A stretch of DNA of 64,000 nucleotides from Cantharellus purpuraceus (lineage: Eukaryota > Basidiomycota > Agaricomycetes > Cantharellales > Hydnaceae), in the NCBI GenBank assembly GCA_025174535.1, contig JALBUN010000005.1:124001-188000 (forward strand), read 5' to 3'. How positions within the stretch are numbered: the stretch's first letter is position 1; every line of letters begins with the position of its first letter. The position numbers and the translations under genes are program-made. The notes beneath the pieces were generated by a model that did not search any database, was not told where the DNA came from, and worked only from the letters and a program-made list of their open reading frames with translations. Shown one piece after another: positions 23,609-34,757 of the stretch.

Positions 23609-23625
23609 CAAGTTTCTATGGAGAT

Positions 23626-23991
23626 TGTTATGCACTTGGTCTGATTGGGGGTTGGAGCCTGGATCAGAGTTGGGGGGTTGGAGTTGGAGTGGGGATCGGG
23701 GTGTGTTGTGGGGGTCAGAACAGACTTGGCTTCAGCCTATGTGTTGTGCCCTCACTAATACCTGTGTCTGAGATTTTGGAGATGGAGTATGACTTAGATG
23801 GTTTGGATCAGACTTAGGGGCTAGGCATGATTCAATATTCAAACTGGGTGTTATGACTATATTCATTAATGCCCAGATCCCCATCCGATCCCCTCAGATC
23901 CCCACGTACATGAAATCTATACTCCATTTGGAAACCATCACATCTCCATTTAGTCTGTCTGATCGTCACCATTGACCCCACTCATCCACCT
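23626..23991. repeat. two gypsy LTR fragments in opposite orientation
   Basis: 23626-23847 is a reverse LTR start (TGTTATGCACTTGGTC...). It is broken and followed at 23848-23991 by a forward LTR start (TGTTATGACTATATTC...), itself cut by the next complete LTR at 23992. Confidence 0.75.
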
Positions 23992-24514
23992 TGTTATGAC
24001 TATATTCATTAATGCCCAGATCCCCATCTGATCCACTCAGATCCCCACGCACATGAAATCTATACTCCATTTGGAAACCATCACATCTCCATTAATCTGT
24101 CCAATTGTCACAGTTGATCTTGCTCATCTGCCTCCGGTTCCGATTGATGCATCAGCATCACCATAGGAACCCAGACATCCATCCCCGTTGGACATATTCA
24201 CATAAGGCCATTGGCCTTGGAGACCCATCACTGGAGTAATTATTATTAGATTTCAAATATGTATTTAAGTTGCCTGACTGGGGACTTCATTCCCCAGTTC
24301 GAATATTGAATCACGCCTAGCTCCTAAGTCTGATCCTAACTATCTAAGTCATACTCCATCTCCAAAATCTCAGACACAGGTATTAGTGAGGGCACAGCAC
24401 ATAAGCTGAAGTCAAGTCCATTCCAACACCCACAATGCACCCCGATCCCTGCTCCAACTCCAACCATCGACTCCAACCCAATCTCCAACCCCCAATCAGA
24501 CCTAGTGCGTAACA
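23992..24514 (+). repeat. complete gypsy LTR, 5' LTR of element A
   Basis: 523 bp, TGTTATGACTATATTC...CTAGTGCGTAACA, followed immediately by a leader shared with elements B and C (GTATATTTGAACTGCC) and then gag. Confidence 0.85.
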
Positions 24515-24591
24515 GTATATTTGAACTGCCGTACTCACTCCTACCAATGCCATGATCCACTGCCAATTCCAAATGCGCATGAACCATTGAG

Positions 24592-25689
24592 GTGCCCACT
24601 CCCGGCATCGACACCATCCCTGAGGTCATTGAAGAACAGACAGGCCACATAGAGGCTGTCAATGAAGAGGACAATACTCCACCCTCCCTGAATCTGGTGC
24701 AAGCCATCTCCCTGCTTGCCAGCAGCATTCATACCCCACAAGCCCCTAAGTCCCAGACCAAGGTCCAGGAACCCAACCCTTTTGATGGCTCTGATCCATG
24801 CAAACTCCAACTGTTCCTGGTGCAATGCCAGTTGAATTTCCATGACCACCTCAATGTGTTCACATCTAATTGGGCAAAGGTCACCTTTGCCATGTCCTAT
24901 CTCAAGGGCACTGCACTAGACTACTTCAAGTCAGTGCTCATGGATGACTCTGATGACCCAATATGGTCAGAGGACTACTCTGACTTCATCTCCAAACTCC
25001 AGACCAATTTTGGTCCTTACAACCCCAAGGCTGATGCTGAGAATGAACTTGATCAACTTCAGATGAAGGAAAACCACAAGATCACAAAACACATTGTGAG
25101 TTTCCAGCAGCTAGCTCTGAAGGTCCAATGGAACAACATTGCACTCCAACACCAATTTTATGTTGGCCTCCCATCCTGCATCAAGGATGAGATATCACAT
25201 GTCGGTAAGCCAGATACTCTGGTTAACCTTTGCAAACTTGCCCAATCCATTGATGCCTGTTATTGGAAATGTCAATCCAAGGTCTCCTGCAAAAATTTGG
25301 CTAACAACAAGTTGGACAAATTGTTGGACAAGACCCCAAAGTCCAACAAGGGGTCTGATAAGAAGACCACCACCAACTCTGGCCAGAAGTCAAACACTGG
25401 TAATGCCACTGCTTCCAGTTCCGGTCAGAACAACTCCAGCACCAGCAACAACTCTGGAGCTTGCAAGAGTACTCTGGACCTCTCCACCAAGCTGGGAAAG
25501 GATGGCAAACTTACCCAGCAGGAATGCCAGCACTGCATGGACAACAACCTCTGTCTGTTCTGTGGAAAGCCTGGTCACCAAGCCAAGGATTGTAACAAGG
25601 CAACCTTGTCTGCCGCAAAAGCAAAGGACCATGCAGCCAATGCTATAATGGACAAGTCCAATGCCAAGGCAACAGACTCAAAAAAATAG
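24592..25689 (+). pseudogene. Ty3/gypsy gag, element A (longest open gag)
   Basis: An open frame of about 365 residues covers the whole gag: an N-terminal region (IDTIPEVIEEQTGHIEA), the retrotransposon gag core (PFDGSDPCKLQLFLVQCQL, YLKGTALDYFKSVL, LQTNFGPYNPKADAENELD, QFYVGLPSCIKDEIS), a Ser/Asn/Lys linker, and one CCHC knuckle LCLFCGKPGHQAKDC near 25555-25600. No ATG lies in frame at the start; elements A, B and C all have GTG at that position with a stop just upstream, so the family's true start is unclear. Many CpG sites intact in element B are TG or CA here. Confidence 0.8.
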
Positions 25690-26014
25690 TAAGCAGTCCT
25701 CTAGCCTCCATATGGGCTGAGGGCTGCGTTGGTACTCCCCATGCAACAAATGAGGTTTGCCTGAATGCATCCACTCTTTCTTACTCCGACTCTCTTACCC
25801 TCCTCATCCACTCTGACTTCATTCCCAATACAACTATCCAAGCATTAATTGACTCTGGTTCTACTCACTGTTTCCTTGATTCCATTTTTTCCAATTTACA
25901 TAAACTCTGTACATACCCCATAACTCCAATATCACTCCGATTATTTGATGGCACTACTAATGCTATTATTTCACAAGCTATAGACCTGTCTATCTGTTTT
26001 TCTGTCAGAGAAAT
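25690..26014 (+). pseudogene. gypsy protease remnant, element A
   Basis: A stop (TAG) at 25687-25689 follows gag. The next 320 bases keep protease homology, with LIDSGSTHCFLDSIFS near 25849-25895 and ITPISLRLFDGTTN. It is cut at 26014 by the next LTR in the middle of the protease. Confidence 0.75.
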
Positions 26015-26531
26015 TGTTATGACTATATTCATTAACGCCCAGATCCCCATCCAATCCACTCAGATCCCTGTGCGTATGAAATCTATACTCCATTTGGAAA
26101 CCGCCACGTCTCCATCTACCTGTCCAATTGTCACCGCCGATTCCACCCATCTGTCTCTGGTTCCAATTGATGCATCAGCATCACCATAGGAACCTGGACA
26201 TCCATCCCCATCGGACTCGGACATACTCATGTAAGGCCGTCGGCCTTGGAGACCCATCACCGGAGTAATTATTATTAGATTTCAAAAAATGTATTTAAGT
26301 TGCCTGACTGGGGACTTCATTCCCCAGTTTGAATATCGAACCACGCCCAGTTCCTAAGTCCAATCCTAACTCTCTAAGTTGTACTCCGTCTCCAAAATCT
26401 CAGACACTGGTATTAGTGAGGGCACAGCACATAAGCTGAAGCCAAGTCCGTTCTGACCCCCACGACGTGCTCCGACTCCAATGAAACCTCTGACCCAATC
26501 TCCAACCCCCAATCAGACCTAGTGCGTGACA
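26015..26531 (+). repeat. complete gypsy LTR, 5' LTR of element B
   Basis: 517 bp, TGTTATGACTATATTC...CTAGTGCGTGACA, followed by the leader and gag of element B. It is inserted in the element A protease. Confidence 0.85.
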
Positions 26532-26607
26532 GTATATTTGAACTGCCATACTCACTCCTACCAATGCCATGATCCACCGCCAATTCCAAATGTGCACGAA
26601 CCATTGA

Positions 26608-28217
26608 GGTGCCCACTCCCAGCATCGACACCATCCCCGAGGTCATTGAAGAACGGACAGACCACATAGAGGCCATCAATGAAGAAGACAACACCCCACC
26701 CTCTCCAAATCTGGTGCAAGCCATCTCCCTGCTCGCCAGCAGCATCTGTAACCCACAAGCTCCTAAGTCCCAGACCAAGGTCTGAGAACCCAACCCCTTT
26801 GATGGCTCCGATCCGCGAAAGCTCCAGCTGTTCTTGGTGCAATGCCGGTTGAATTTCCGTGACCACCCTGATGCGTTCACATCCGATCAGGTGAAGGTCA
26901 CCTTCGCCATGTCCTATCTCAAGGGCACCGCACTGGACTACTTTGAGCCAGTGCTCATGGACGACTCCGATGACCTGATATGGTCAGAAGACTACTCTGA
27001 CTTCATCTCTGAACTTTGGACCAACTTCGGTCCTTACAACCCCAAGGCTGATGCCGAGAATGAACTCGATTGACTTTGGATGAAGGAAAATCACAAAATC
27101 GCAAAATACATTGTGAGTTTCCAGCAGCTAGCCCCGAAGGTCCAATGGGGCAACGCTGCACTCCAATGCCAATTTTACGTTGGACTCCCATCCTGCATCA
27201 AGGACGGGATATCACGCGTCAGTAAGCCAGATACTTTGGTTACCCTTCGCAAGCTCGCCCAATCCATCGACACCCATTATTGGGAACGTCAATCTGAGGT
27301 CTCCCATGAAAATTCAGCCAACAACAAATCAGACAAATCATTGGACAAGGCCCCAAAGTCCAACAAGGGCTCTGATAAGAGGACCACCGCCAACTCAGGC
27401 CAGAAGTCAAACACTGGTAATGCTGCCGCTTCCGGTTCTGGTCAGAACAATTCCAGCACCAGCAATAACTCTGGAACTCGCAAGAGTACTCCAGACCTCT
27501 CCACCAAGCTGGGGAAGGACAGAAAACTTACCCAGCAGGAACGCCAGCGCCGCATGGACAACAACCTCTGTCTGTTCTGCAGAAAGCCTGGCCACCAAGC
27601 CAAGGATTGCAACAAGGCAACCTCATCTGCAGCAAAGGCAAAGGGCTGTGCCACCAACGCCACGACAGACAAGTCCGACACAAAAGTGACAGACCCAAAA
27701 AAAATAGTAAGCAGTCCTATAGCCTCCGTACGGGCTGAGGGCTGCATTGGTACTCCCCATACGACAAACAAGGTCCGCCTGAATGCATCCACTCTTTCCC
27801 ATTCCGGCTCCCTTACCCTCCGCATCTACTCTGACTCCATTCCTGATGCCGCTATCCAAGCACTAATTGACTCTGGTTCTACTCATTGTTTCCTTGATTC
27901 CTCTTTTTCTGATTTACATAAACTCCATACATACACCATAACTCCAATATCGCTCCAATTATTTGATGGCACTACTAATGCTGTTATTTCACGAGCTATA
28001 GATCTGTCTATCTGTTTTTCTGTTGGAGAAATCCAGAACCTTACATTCTATGTTACTCCACTTGACTCCAGCTGTTCTGTGGTTCTCAGACATAACTGGC
28101 TCACCCGCTTCAATCCGTTGATTGACTGGGCATTGGGCCATATCACATTCCGTTCTCCAGTACAGGCTGTGTCATCCCCAATGTCACCAGCAACTTTAGG
28201 TGTGAAACTATCTTCCG
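26608..28217 (+). pseudogene. Ty3/gypsy gag and protease, element B (truncated)
   Basis: Same order as element A. Gag has stops at about 26785 and 27072. The open stretch 27080-28217 covers the end of gag, a knuckle with one changed Cys environment (LCLFCRKPGHQAKDC), and the protease with LIDSGSTHCFLDSSFSDLH near 27865-27920 and VVLRHNWLTRFN. It loses homology at 28217, after VKLSSA, where element C continues toward the RT. The element therefore ends in an unrelated sequence. Confidence 0.83.
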
Positions 28218-29640
28218 CTGACGAGCCAGGACGCATCGAGGATGCATATTGAACCACTCTGACAGTCCAACTCCGCCAGCGTCTTTTCGTATCAACTTTT
28301 AAATAGCGCCGCAACTCCCTATCCACCTCAGTCTCTAATTCGAGCCATCGATCGTCACTCGTGTTTCATCACCATCGATCATTATCAGCCTTCTATTCAC
28401 ACCGATCCTTCATCATCATTCACATGGCTTCCCATTCTATTCCCCTCTCCAACATCACTTCTAATAATACGTCACACTGGTCTCTGGACACAGAGGACTA
28501 TCAAAAATACGCCGAGCTCCACGGGCATGTTAAGCCACCTCCACGTGTCAAAATACTTCCAAAACTCTTTCAACATCCAAGATCCCCACCATGTCTCTCT
28601 TATGCCATTGGCAATCCCATATTCTTTCACAATTCCATACATTCCTCGACATTTCACCTCTATATCGTAACACGGATAGAAGAGTCGAACGTGAGGTAGA
28701 ATTTCAGTCGCCATCGCTGACCTATCCTCCCACTTCAATCCGACTCAGGTTACATCGTGTCAGGCAAAGGGACCGAATACTCTTGGAACGGGATACCATA
28801 TGGAGACGGATCACTAAGACAATAAGGAGTATTTGTTGTGGATGCTGACGGAAGTCCTCATGTGACTCAGGGTCAATTAACCTTCGGAGCCGTAGGGAAG
28901 ATGGTATTGGTGGACGTTTCTATTGTTCTTTTATATGACTCACCCCTGTTTCATCTTTTAATTCATTCATACACGACTTACTCATCCTTGTTCTATTTTT
29001 GGTTCTTTTATTACTCATCACCCCCTATTCTTACAAAGATTACCCCTATCTGTCGTTTCATTTCTCCATGATTTCCCCCTTTAGTAGTTCAACTTCACAT
29101 GCTTCGTCAGCTGGCTTGATCAGCATTTCTTGCATCATATCGCATCATTTGCTCCTCATATTGTGTCGTTGTGCCCTGGGGATTTGTATATAAAAGGGCG
29201 CTAGTTTTTGCCTTTGGAATCAATCAACAAGTTTTCAGCCAACACTCTAAAGTCAAAGTCCACGCTCTAAGTCTACGCTCTACGCTCTACATCACAATCC
29301 ATCATCTCTACACTGAGGTAAAACACCTTGGTTCAACGATCAGATTTCCCTCCGCCACCGAGAGGTTGATTCTCCTGAAACCAGCTTTCGCGTACCTCCC
29401 AACCGGGCTCCGCATTGTCATCCAGTCACAGAGCACGATCAGCCATCGGGACCGACCTTTTGCTCCCATCCTCATCCAACCACAGAGCACTATCCCACTT
29501 CCCTGTTACGTACCCCTCGCCCTGATTGATCTTTGGAGTGCTGAACAACTGTGTTACACACCGTCTGCTTGCTAGGACCGTTGCGCGCAGGCTTATAGGA
29601 TCTATTCCTTAAGCGAACCGACACCGCTTTTTGGTTGGAC
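28218..29640. other. unassigned sequence between two broken elements, LTR-like
   Basis: This 1.4-kb stretch lies between the end of gypsy element B and the tail of the Zn2Cys6 gene copy 1. It has a strong TATA box (TATATAAAAGG, near 29188-29197) and a terminal GTGTTACACA near 29560, both LTR-like. No matching second copy or target duplication was found. One open frame from the ATG at 28424 (MASHSIPLSNITSNN) runs 92 codons to 28699; I do not recognise it. Confidence 0.4.
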
Positions 29641-29725
29641 GACCTTGTGTTTCTTTCTCCACCCCTCCTTGTACCACTAGTTGGGGCTTGATTCTGGGGA
29701 TCAAACTTTCCATTGATCCTACACC
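29641..29725 (-). pseudogene. continuation of the Zn2Cys6 gene copy 1, displaced
   Basis: On the minus strand it encodes RINGKFDPQNQAPTSG, the segment that follows GQKGGC in copy 2 (RIDGKFDPQ at 33480-33510). It ends in ACACC at the L1 LTR border. It is thus the missing piece of the gene cut at 14202, now 15.5 kb away. Confidence 0.65.
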
Positions 29726-31116
29726 TGTTTTGGAACCTGCAAAATTATGGTGTTAGGGCAAACTCTAAATCACCACAATTCCATGAATGAACAGCTGAGA
29801 AGAATATCAAATCCTACTGCAGCACAACTCCAGAAACGATTTAACGTTTGTACTTTGGTTACAATCCGTTGTAATGGTCAATGCAGATGATACGCAGGAA
29901 GGTAATACGTTTCTTAGCAGTAGGGAATGAATAAGACTTCCAGAGTCTAGAGTTCATGGACACTTAGGGGTCCAGATATTCCAAAAAGAGGGGAATGCAC
30001 TTAGAGGCTAGAGGAAGTAGGTGGATGAATACGACCGTCCAACCAGTGGCACTCTGAAGCGGGTAACAGCAATGTGTGAAGTAGTCTAGCAACTGCTTCA
30101 CACGAGTTCAAGATCCTAATGCTCTGCAAAGGCAGTACACACTAGTAACTTAAACAAGAGCACTAATGGCAGGACTATCAACAGACAATCTCACCCTGTA
30201 GATTTGTAGTCACGCGAGGTAGATACTACACTCACGCCCAAAGCAGGACAACCACTACTTCAAGTGCAATCGAATACAGTTACACAACTGTAAGCGACCC
30301 TTGAACTGGACAATCAACAGTTACTGAGATATAGAGGATGACACTGTATGTCACTCTAGTCACACTGATGTGCAAATGATGGGGTAGAAATGGTTATTTA
30401 TTCAGAGGCAGAATGGGCTCCTTTTATATTGTATTTACAGGAGCTGACTAATACTACTGGAAACTTCTACCTATTAATAGATGGAAACTACTGGAAGCTA
30501 GTGGAATAAGTGAGAAGGGGGTGGAAGTTTCCTAGCCAATGAGCTGCTTGGATTTGCTCTGACTCATGGCATGAATCATGGATGGAGTCATAGTGTGACT
30601 CAGAGCAGGAGTCATAGTATGAGTAATCACAGGAGTCACCATTACTCAAATAACTCGGTCAATACTTCGTTTCCCGGGCTGATTCACACAGCTATGGGTA
30701 GGCACAGCTTCTATTGAACTCTCCACTGAAAATGGAGTCAGGAGGTGCAGTGGTTGTGAAGATATTGAGCATTTACTGGCAGTGGTGACCAGATTGAGTC
30801 GGAGATTAAAATGAGTCATGTGATTGAAAATGAGTCAGTTGTCCAGGTGACTCTGGCTGACTTTGGGGCTGCTGACATCTGCGAAGGTTTGTGGGTCCAT
30901 GTGGGTCCCAAACTTTGCCCAGCAGAACAATAAGTTTGTAGACTCATTTCTGCATGGAAAATTCCCGAAAAAATATGAAAAAATAGAGAATATTTGAATG
31001 GCCCTGAATCAAGAGAAAGCAGCAGATATATGCTGATATTTTAAGGCCATGAAGCAAAATTGTACAGTTTTGGGACTTTAAACAAGATCTTTTAAGGGAA
31101 AACCAGTTCCCATACA
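29726..31116 (-). mobile_element. L1 LTR copy 3
   Basis: 1391 bp, TGTTTTGGAACC...GTTCCCATACA, same orientation as copy 2. Flanks are ACACC (left) and GTCAG (right), not a duplication of one another. The left flank pairs with the right flank of copy 2. The minisatellite seen in copy 2 is short here. Confidence 0.88.
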
Positions 31117-31987
31117 GTCAGAGATTGGGTTGGAGGTTGGGTTGGAGGTTTTGTCAGAGTCAGAGCACATCGTGGGGGTCGGAACGGACTTGGCTTCAGC
31201 TTATGTGCTGCGCCCTCACTAATACTGGTGTCCAAGATTTCGGAGACAGAGTACAACTTAGAGAGTTAGGATCGGACTTAGGAACTAGGCATGATTCGAT
31301 ATTCAAACTGGGGAATGAAGTCCCCAGTCGGGCAACTTAAATACATTTTTTGAAATCTAATAATAATTACTCCAGTGATGGGTCTCCAAGGCCGACGGCC
31401 TTACATGAGTATGTCCGAGTCCGATGGGGATGGATGTCTGGGTTCCTATGGTGATGCTGATGCATCAATTGGAACCAGAGACGGATGGGTGGAATCGGTG
31501 GTGACAATCGGACAGGTAGATGGAGATGGGGTGGTTTCCAAATGGAGTATAGATTTCATATGCGTGGGGATCTGAGTGGATCGGTGTCAGGGTTCAAATA
31601 AGTCATATTCTATTTTTAGTATTTTCTCTTGACACCCCTATCAGCGCAGCCTGTCAGGGTGCGTCTCCCCTATTTCATTGCCCCTATCACTTCCCCTATC
31701 TTTCCTCCCCTATCTTGGTTCTCCTATCCGTCTCCATCATTTAGTATAAAGACTCGCCTTGGTGCAGTGTGATCCCCTCAGCTTGATCTCTGAGGATATC
31801 CGCTGTACCAGGTAAGTCCCATGTATTTATCAGAAACAGCTGTATAGACTGAGGATATCCGCTGTACCAGCTGGCATTATTTCTTATCGGCTCTCACTTA
31901 TTGAGTATCTTGTTGTTGTGGCCTCGTCATCAGTGTCGCCCTCACAATCGGATGGGAATCTGGACGTTAATGAATATAGTCATAACA
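31117..31987 (-). repeat. gypsy LTR (reverse) with a solo LTR inside
   Basis: A reverse-orientation LTR cut at its left end by L1 copy 3, ending GAATATAGTCATAACA at 31987 directly before an integrase fragment. It carries a 362-bp insertion at 31585-31946. It contains the empty site for M copy 4 at 31258-31260. Confidence 0.8.
31585..31946 (+). mobile_element. 362-bp solo LTR with an ATCGG target duplication
   Basis: TGTCAGGGTTCAAATAAG...GTGTCGCCCTCACA flanked by ATCGG at 31580-31584 and 31947-31951. It has a TATA-like GTATAAAG near 31743 and two copies of TGAGGATATCCGCTGTACCA about 60 bp apart. The only copy of this family in the window. Confidence 0.8.
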
Positions 31988-32879
31988 CGTCTGATCGGGA
32001 CTCGGAGTTTGTGTCCTCCTTCTTCCACACATTAGAAAAGGCTCTCGACATGAAGCTTCACTTCACCTCTGGATACCATCCCAAAGGAGACAGACAAATG
32101 GAACAAATGAATCAGTCCCTGGAACAATATCTCCAAGTCTATTGTAACTATCAACAAGACAACTGGGCTGATCTACAGAGTTTGCCTACAACAACACTCT
32201 GAATGTGACTACTGGCATCTCTCCGTTCTTTGCTAATAAAGGCTACCATCTGAACATCTCTGTCCACCCCGAGAAGGAACTTGCCTCCACCAAAGCCTGC
32301 CAATTCATAACCGACCTTGATCAACTACACCAACATCTCCAAGCAACCATCTCCAATGCCCAGAAACAATATCAAGTCTCCACAGACCAACACTGCATTC
32401 TGGCTCTGGACCTGCAACTTGGAGACAAAGTATTCATTAAGGCCGAACATTTCCAGACCACCTGTCCATCAAAGAAACTCTCTGAGAAATACTTAGGTCC
32501 TTATGAGGTCATTGCTCACACAGGCAGCAGGTCCTTCACCCTCCACCTCCCGGACCACTTCCGAGCAGTTCATCCAGTCTTCCATATATCAATGCTCGAA
32601 CCCACTACTACGAATGAGATCTCCAGTCACATGCAACCCCCACCTCCCCCGATCATCATCAAAGGAGATAACAAATATGAGATATCTGAGATCCTGGACT
32701 TGAAGATCGATTGTCAATACAAGTGCAAGCTCCAGTACCTAGTCAAATGGACTGGATATGAAGGCACCGATGAAGAGTCCTCATGGATCTCCACATCTGA
32801 ACTCGATCACACATCCAAATCCATCTCTGACTTTCACTCTGCTTATCCAGACAAACCTTGTCCTCTTATGAATCTTTAA
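31988..32879 (+). pseudogene. Ty3/gypsy integrase C-terminal half and chromodomain
   Basis: It opens at SDRDSEFVSSFFHTLEKAL (second catalytic Asp), then HFTSGYHPKGDRQMEQMNQ (third acidic residue in the conserved Gln-Glu region) and YCNYQQDNWADL. After a frameshift near 32200 comes TTGISPFFANKGYHLNISVH, the GPY/F region (KKLSEKYLGPYEVIAHTGS), HPVFHISMLEP, and a chromodomain (EISEILDLKI, LQYLVKWTGYEGTDEESSW, SDFHSAYPDKP). The chromodomain classes the family as a chromovirus. The first half of the same integrase region ends at the mirror position, 16024, on the minus strand. Confidence 0.87.
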
Positions 32880-33059
32880 GTTTGATTACTAATGCTAATT
32901 CTATTATTTCACATCATCATTATATTACAAGTCACAAAGGAATTACAAGTCTGCCCAAAACTCCAAAGGAATCTCACTCCACCTCATTTTTCTCCACTCC
33001 AAAAGATTAAAATCAAAATTATTTTCATTTTTTATGTTATACATTGCATTTCCTTTTTC
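32880..33059. other. AT-rich spacer after the chromodomain
   Basis: Probably the untranslated tail of the gypsy element. No LTR follows it; the Zn2Cys6 gene copy 2 begins instead. No ORF recognised. Confidence 0.35.
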
Positions 33060-34659
33060 CCTTCCCCTTGTCTACCTCAGGCTCTGTCTCCAACTCATCA
33101 TCACTCTCTACATCCAACACCCAATCTTTATCATCCTCCATATCTGAATCTTCATCCAAGGGGGCCATGAACTTCCGCAGCCAATGCAACTCAGCAGTCC
33201 GCCAACCCTCCAGAACCTCCTTCCGTTTCGTCCACTAGCAACCCCTCCATCTGCCAGAGGTGCTCCAACTGCAGGTTAACCAGCCAGATAAGCTGGCCCA
33301 TTGTACTATTGGGCACAGAGACGTGCCCTGTACCTGCACCGGTCGTTGCCCCTTCCAACCCAACACTGCTACCCCCAGCTGCCACAGCACCTGTCTCCGT
33401 CTGCCACTTTTTGGTTGGACAACCTTCCAATTCTTTCTCCACCCCTCCTTGTACCACTAGTCGGGGCTTGATGCTCTGACTCTGGGGATCAAACTTTCCA
33501 TCAATCCTACACCCCCCTTTCTGACCCTGACAATGATCACAGGACTGAAGGTGGCGAGTTGGGCCAGTAGGCCACACACACTCCACGCCCGCATCATGAC
33601 AAGTCGCAAATTATGCTGGGCCTGCCGAATGGCTCCGCTGGAGCCAGAGCCTTGGGTGGTCCACTCCTTCTCGATGCAGCCACCAAGTGTTCCCTCTCCT
33701 CCTCCTTGTCCTGCTGTTCCACTGCCGCCTTCTCCATCTCACACTTGTGAAGCTGGATCGCCGACCTAGCAACATGCAGCTCCTTCTTACGGGTTGCCAA
33801 CACGCAACTCTCCACCTTGCACCATATGATCCTCTGGTCCACCTCCCGCTTCTCCATATCAGCACTCGGGTGCACCTTCAATGAAAAGACCGCAACGTCG
33901 AGATTCTTCTTGGTGGTAGCAGCATAAAGCTCCACTCTTTTGCGAGCCTTGACCACGGCTACCCAAGCCATCTCCTCATAGCAATTCAAGGTTGGATCTG
34001 GCTCCGCATCTGTCCCAACATCCACACCTGCCTCAGGCTCTGCATTTGCGTCGAGCTCCATATTGGCATTGGGATCTGCCTCCACCTCTGCCCTCTCCAC
34101 CTCCGCCACATCATCTTCCTCAGCCGCACCCACCGCAAATAATGGCTGTGACCGCAGACGTAACGATGAGTCCACCATAGGGACAGTTGTCGGATGGGTT
34201 GTCTCCGTCCATGTAATCGAGATGATGGCAACCTCAGGGGTCCCTGCCCATATTGGCACACTCAGACTCCCTGGGTGACTGGTTGCCCCTGCCCCGGTCA
34301 CCTCCTCCTCTACCTCCATGGTGGCTTCTAGCTCATGCGCCTGCTCCTCCACTTCCTTCAGTCTCATGGCCTCCATTGTGGCCACAAGTTCCTTGACCCT
34401 GCAGGCTCTCTCGGTTTCGCTTCCTCCTCTTTCCTTTTCCATTCCATCTCTGCTGCCTCCTTCCATCTCCGCTCCTCCTCCTCCTTCCATCTCCACTCCT
34501 CCTCCTCCTCCTCCTTCTGTTCTGCCTCTCCTCCTCCTTCCGTCTCCGTTCTGCCTCCTCCTCCTCTTTCCATCTCTGCTCCTCTTCCTCTTCCTTCCAT
34601 CAGGCCAAGAGCAACTGCTCAAGCTCGGCCACACTCATGCTTGCCAAAGGGTTTGACAT
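33060..34659 (-). pseudogene. coiled-coil Zn2Cys6 repeat-associated gene, copy 2 (broken)
   Basis: Same gene as at 14202-15377, here uninterrupted by an LTR but frameshifted and stopped several times. From the ATG at 34659: MSNPLASMSVAELEQLLLA, then a stop, Glu/Arg/Lys coiled coil, acidic Ala/Glu region, KNLDVAVFSLKV, MEKREVDQRIIWCK, then a cluster reading CDLSHDAGVEC...SCDHCQGQKGGC. The second Cys is Ser here, so the zinc site is damaged. C-terminal to it are RIDGKFDPQ, LVNLQLEHLWQMEGLLVDE and, after another frameshift, an acidic tail (DEDSDMEDDKDW). Cluster plus acidic tail resemble a transcription factor, but function is unproven. Confidence 0.65.
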
Positions 34660-34757
34660 TGTTGAGGATAAGACCTCAATCATGCCCCTCCTTTTATATG
34701 TCTCCAGACCCCCAGTATAACTCCAACTGCGCCCAACCGTCTCACCTATTCAATCCA

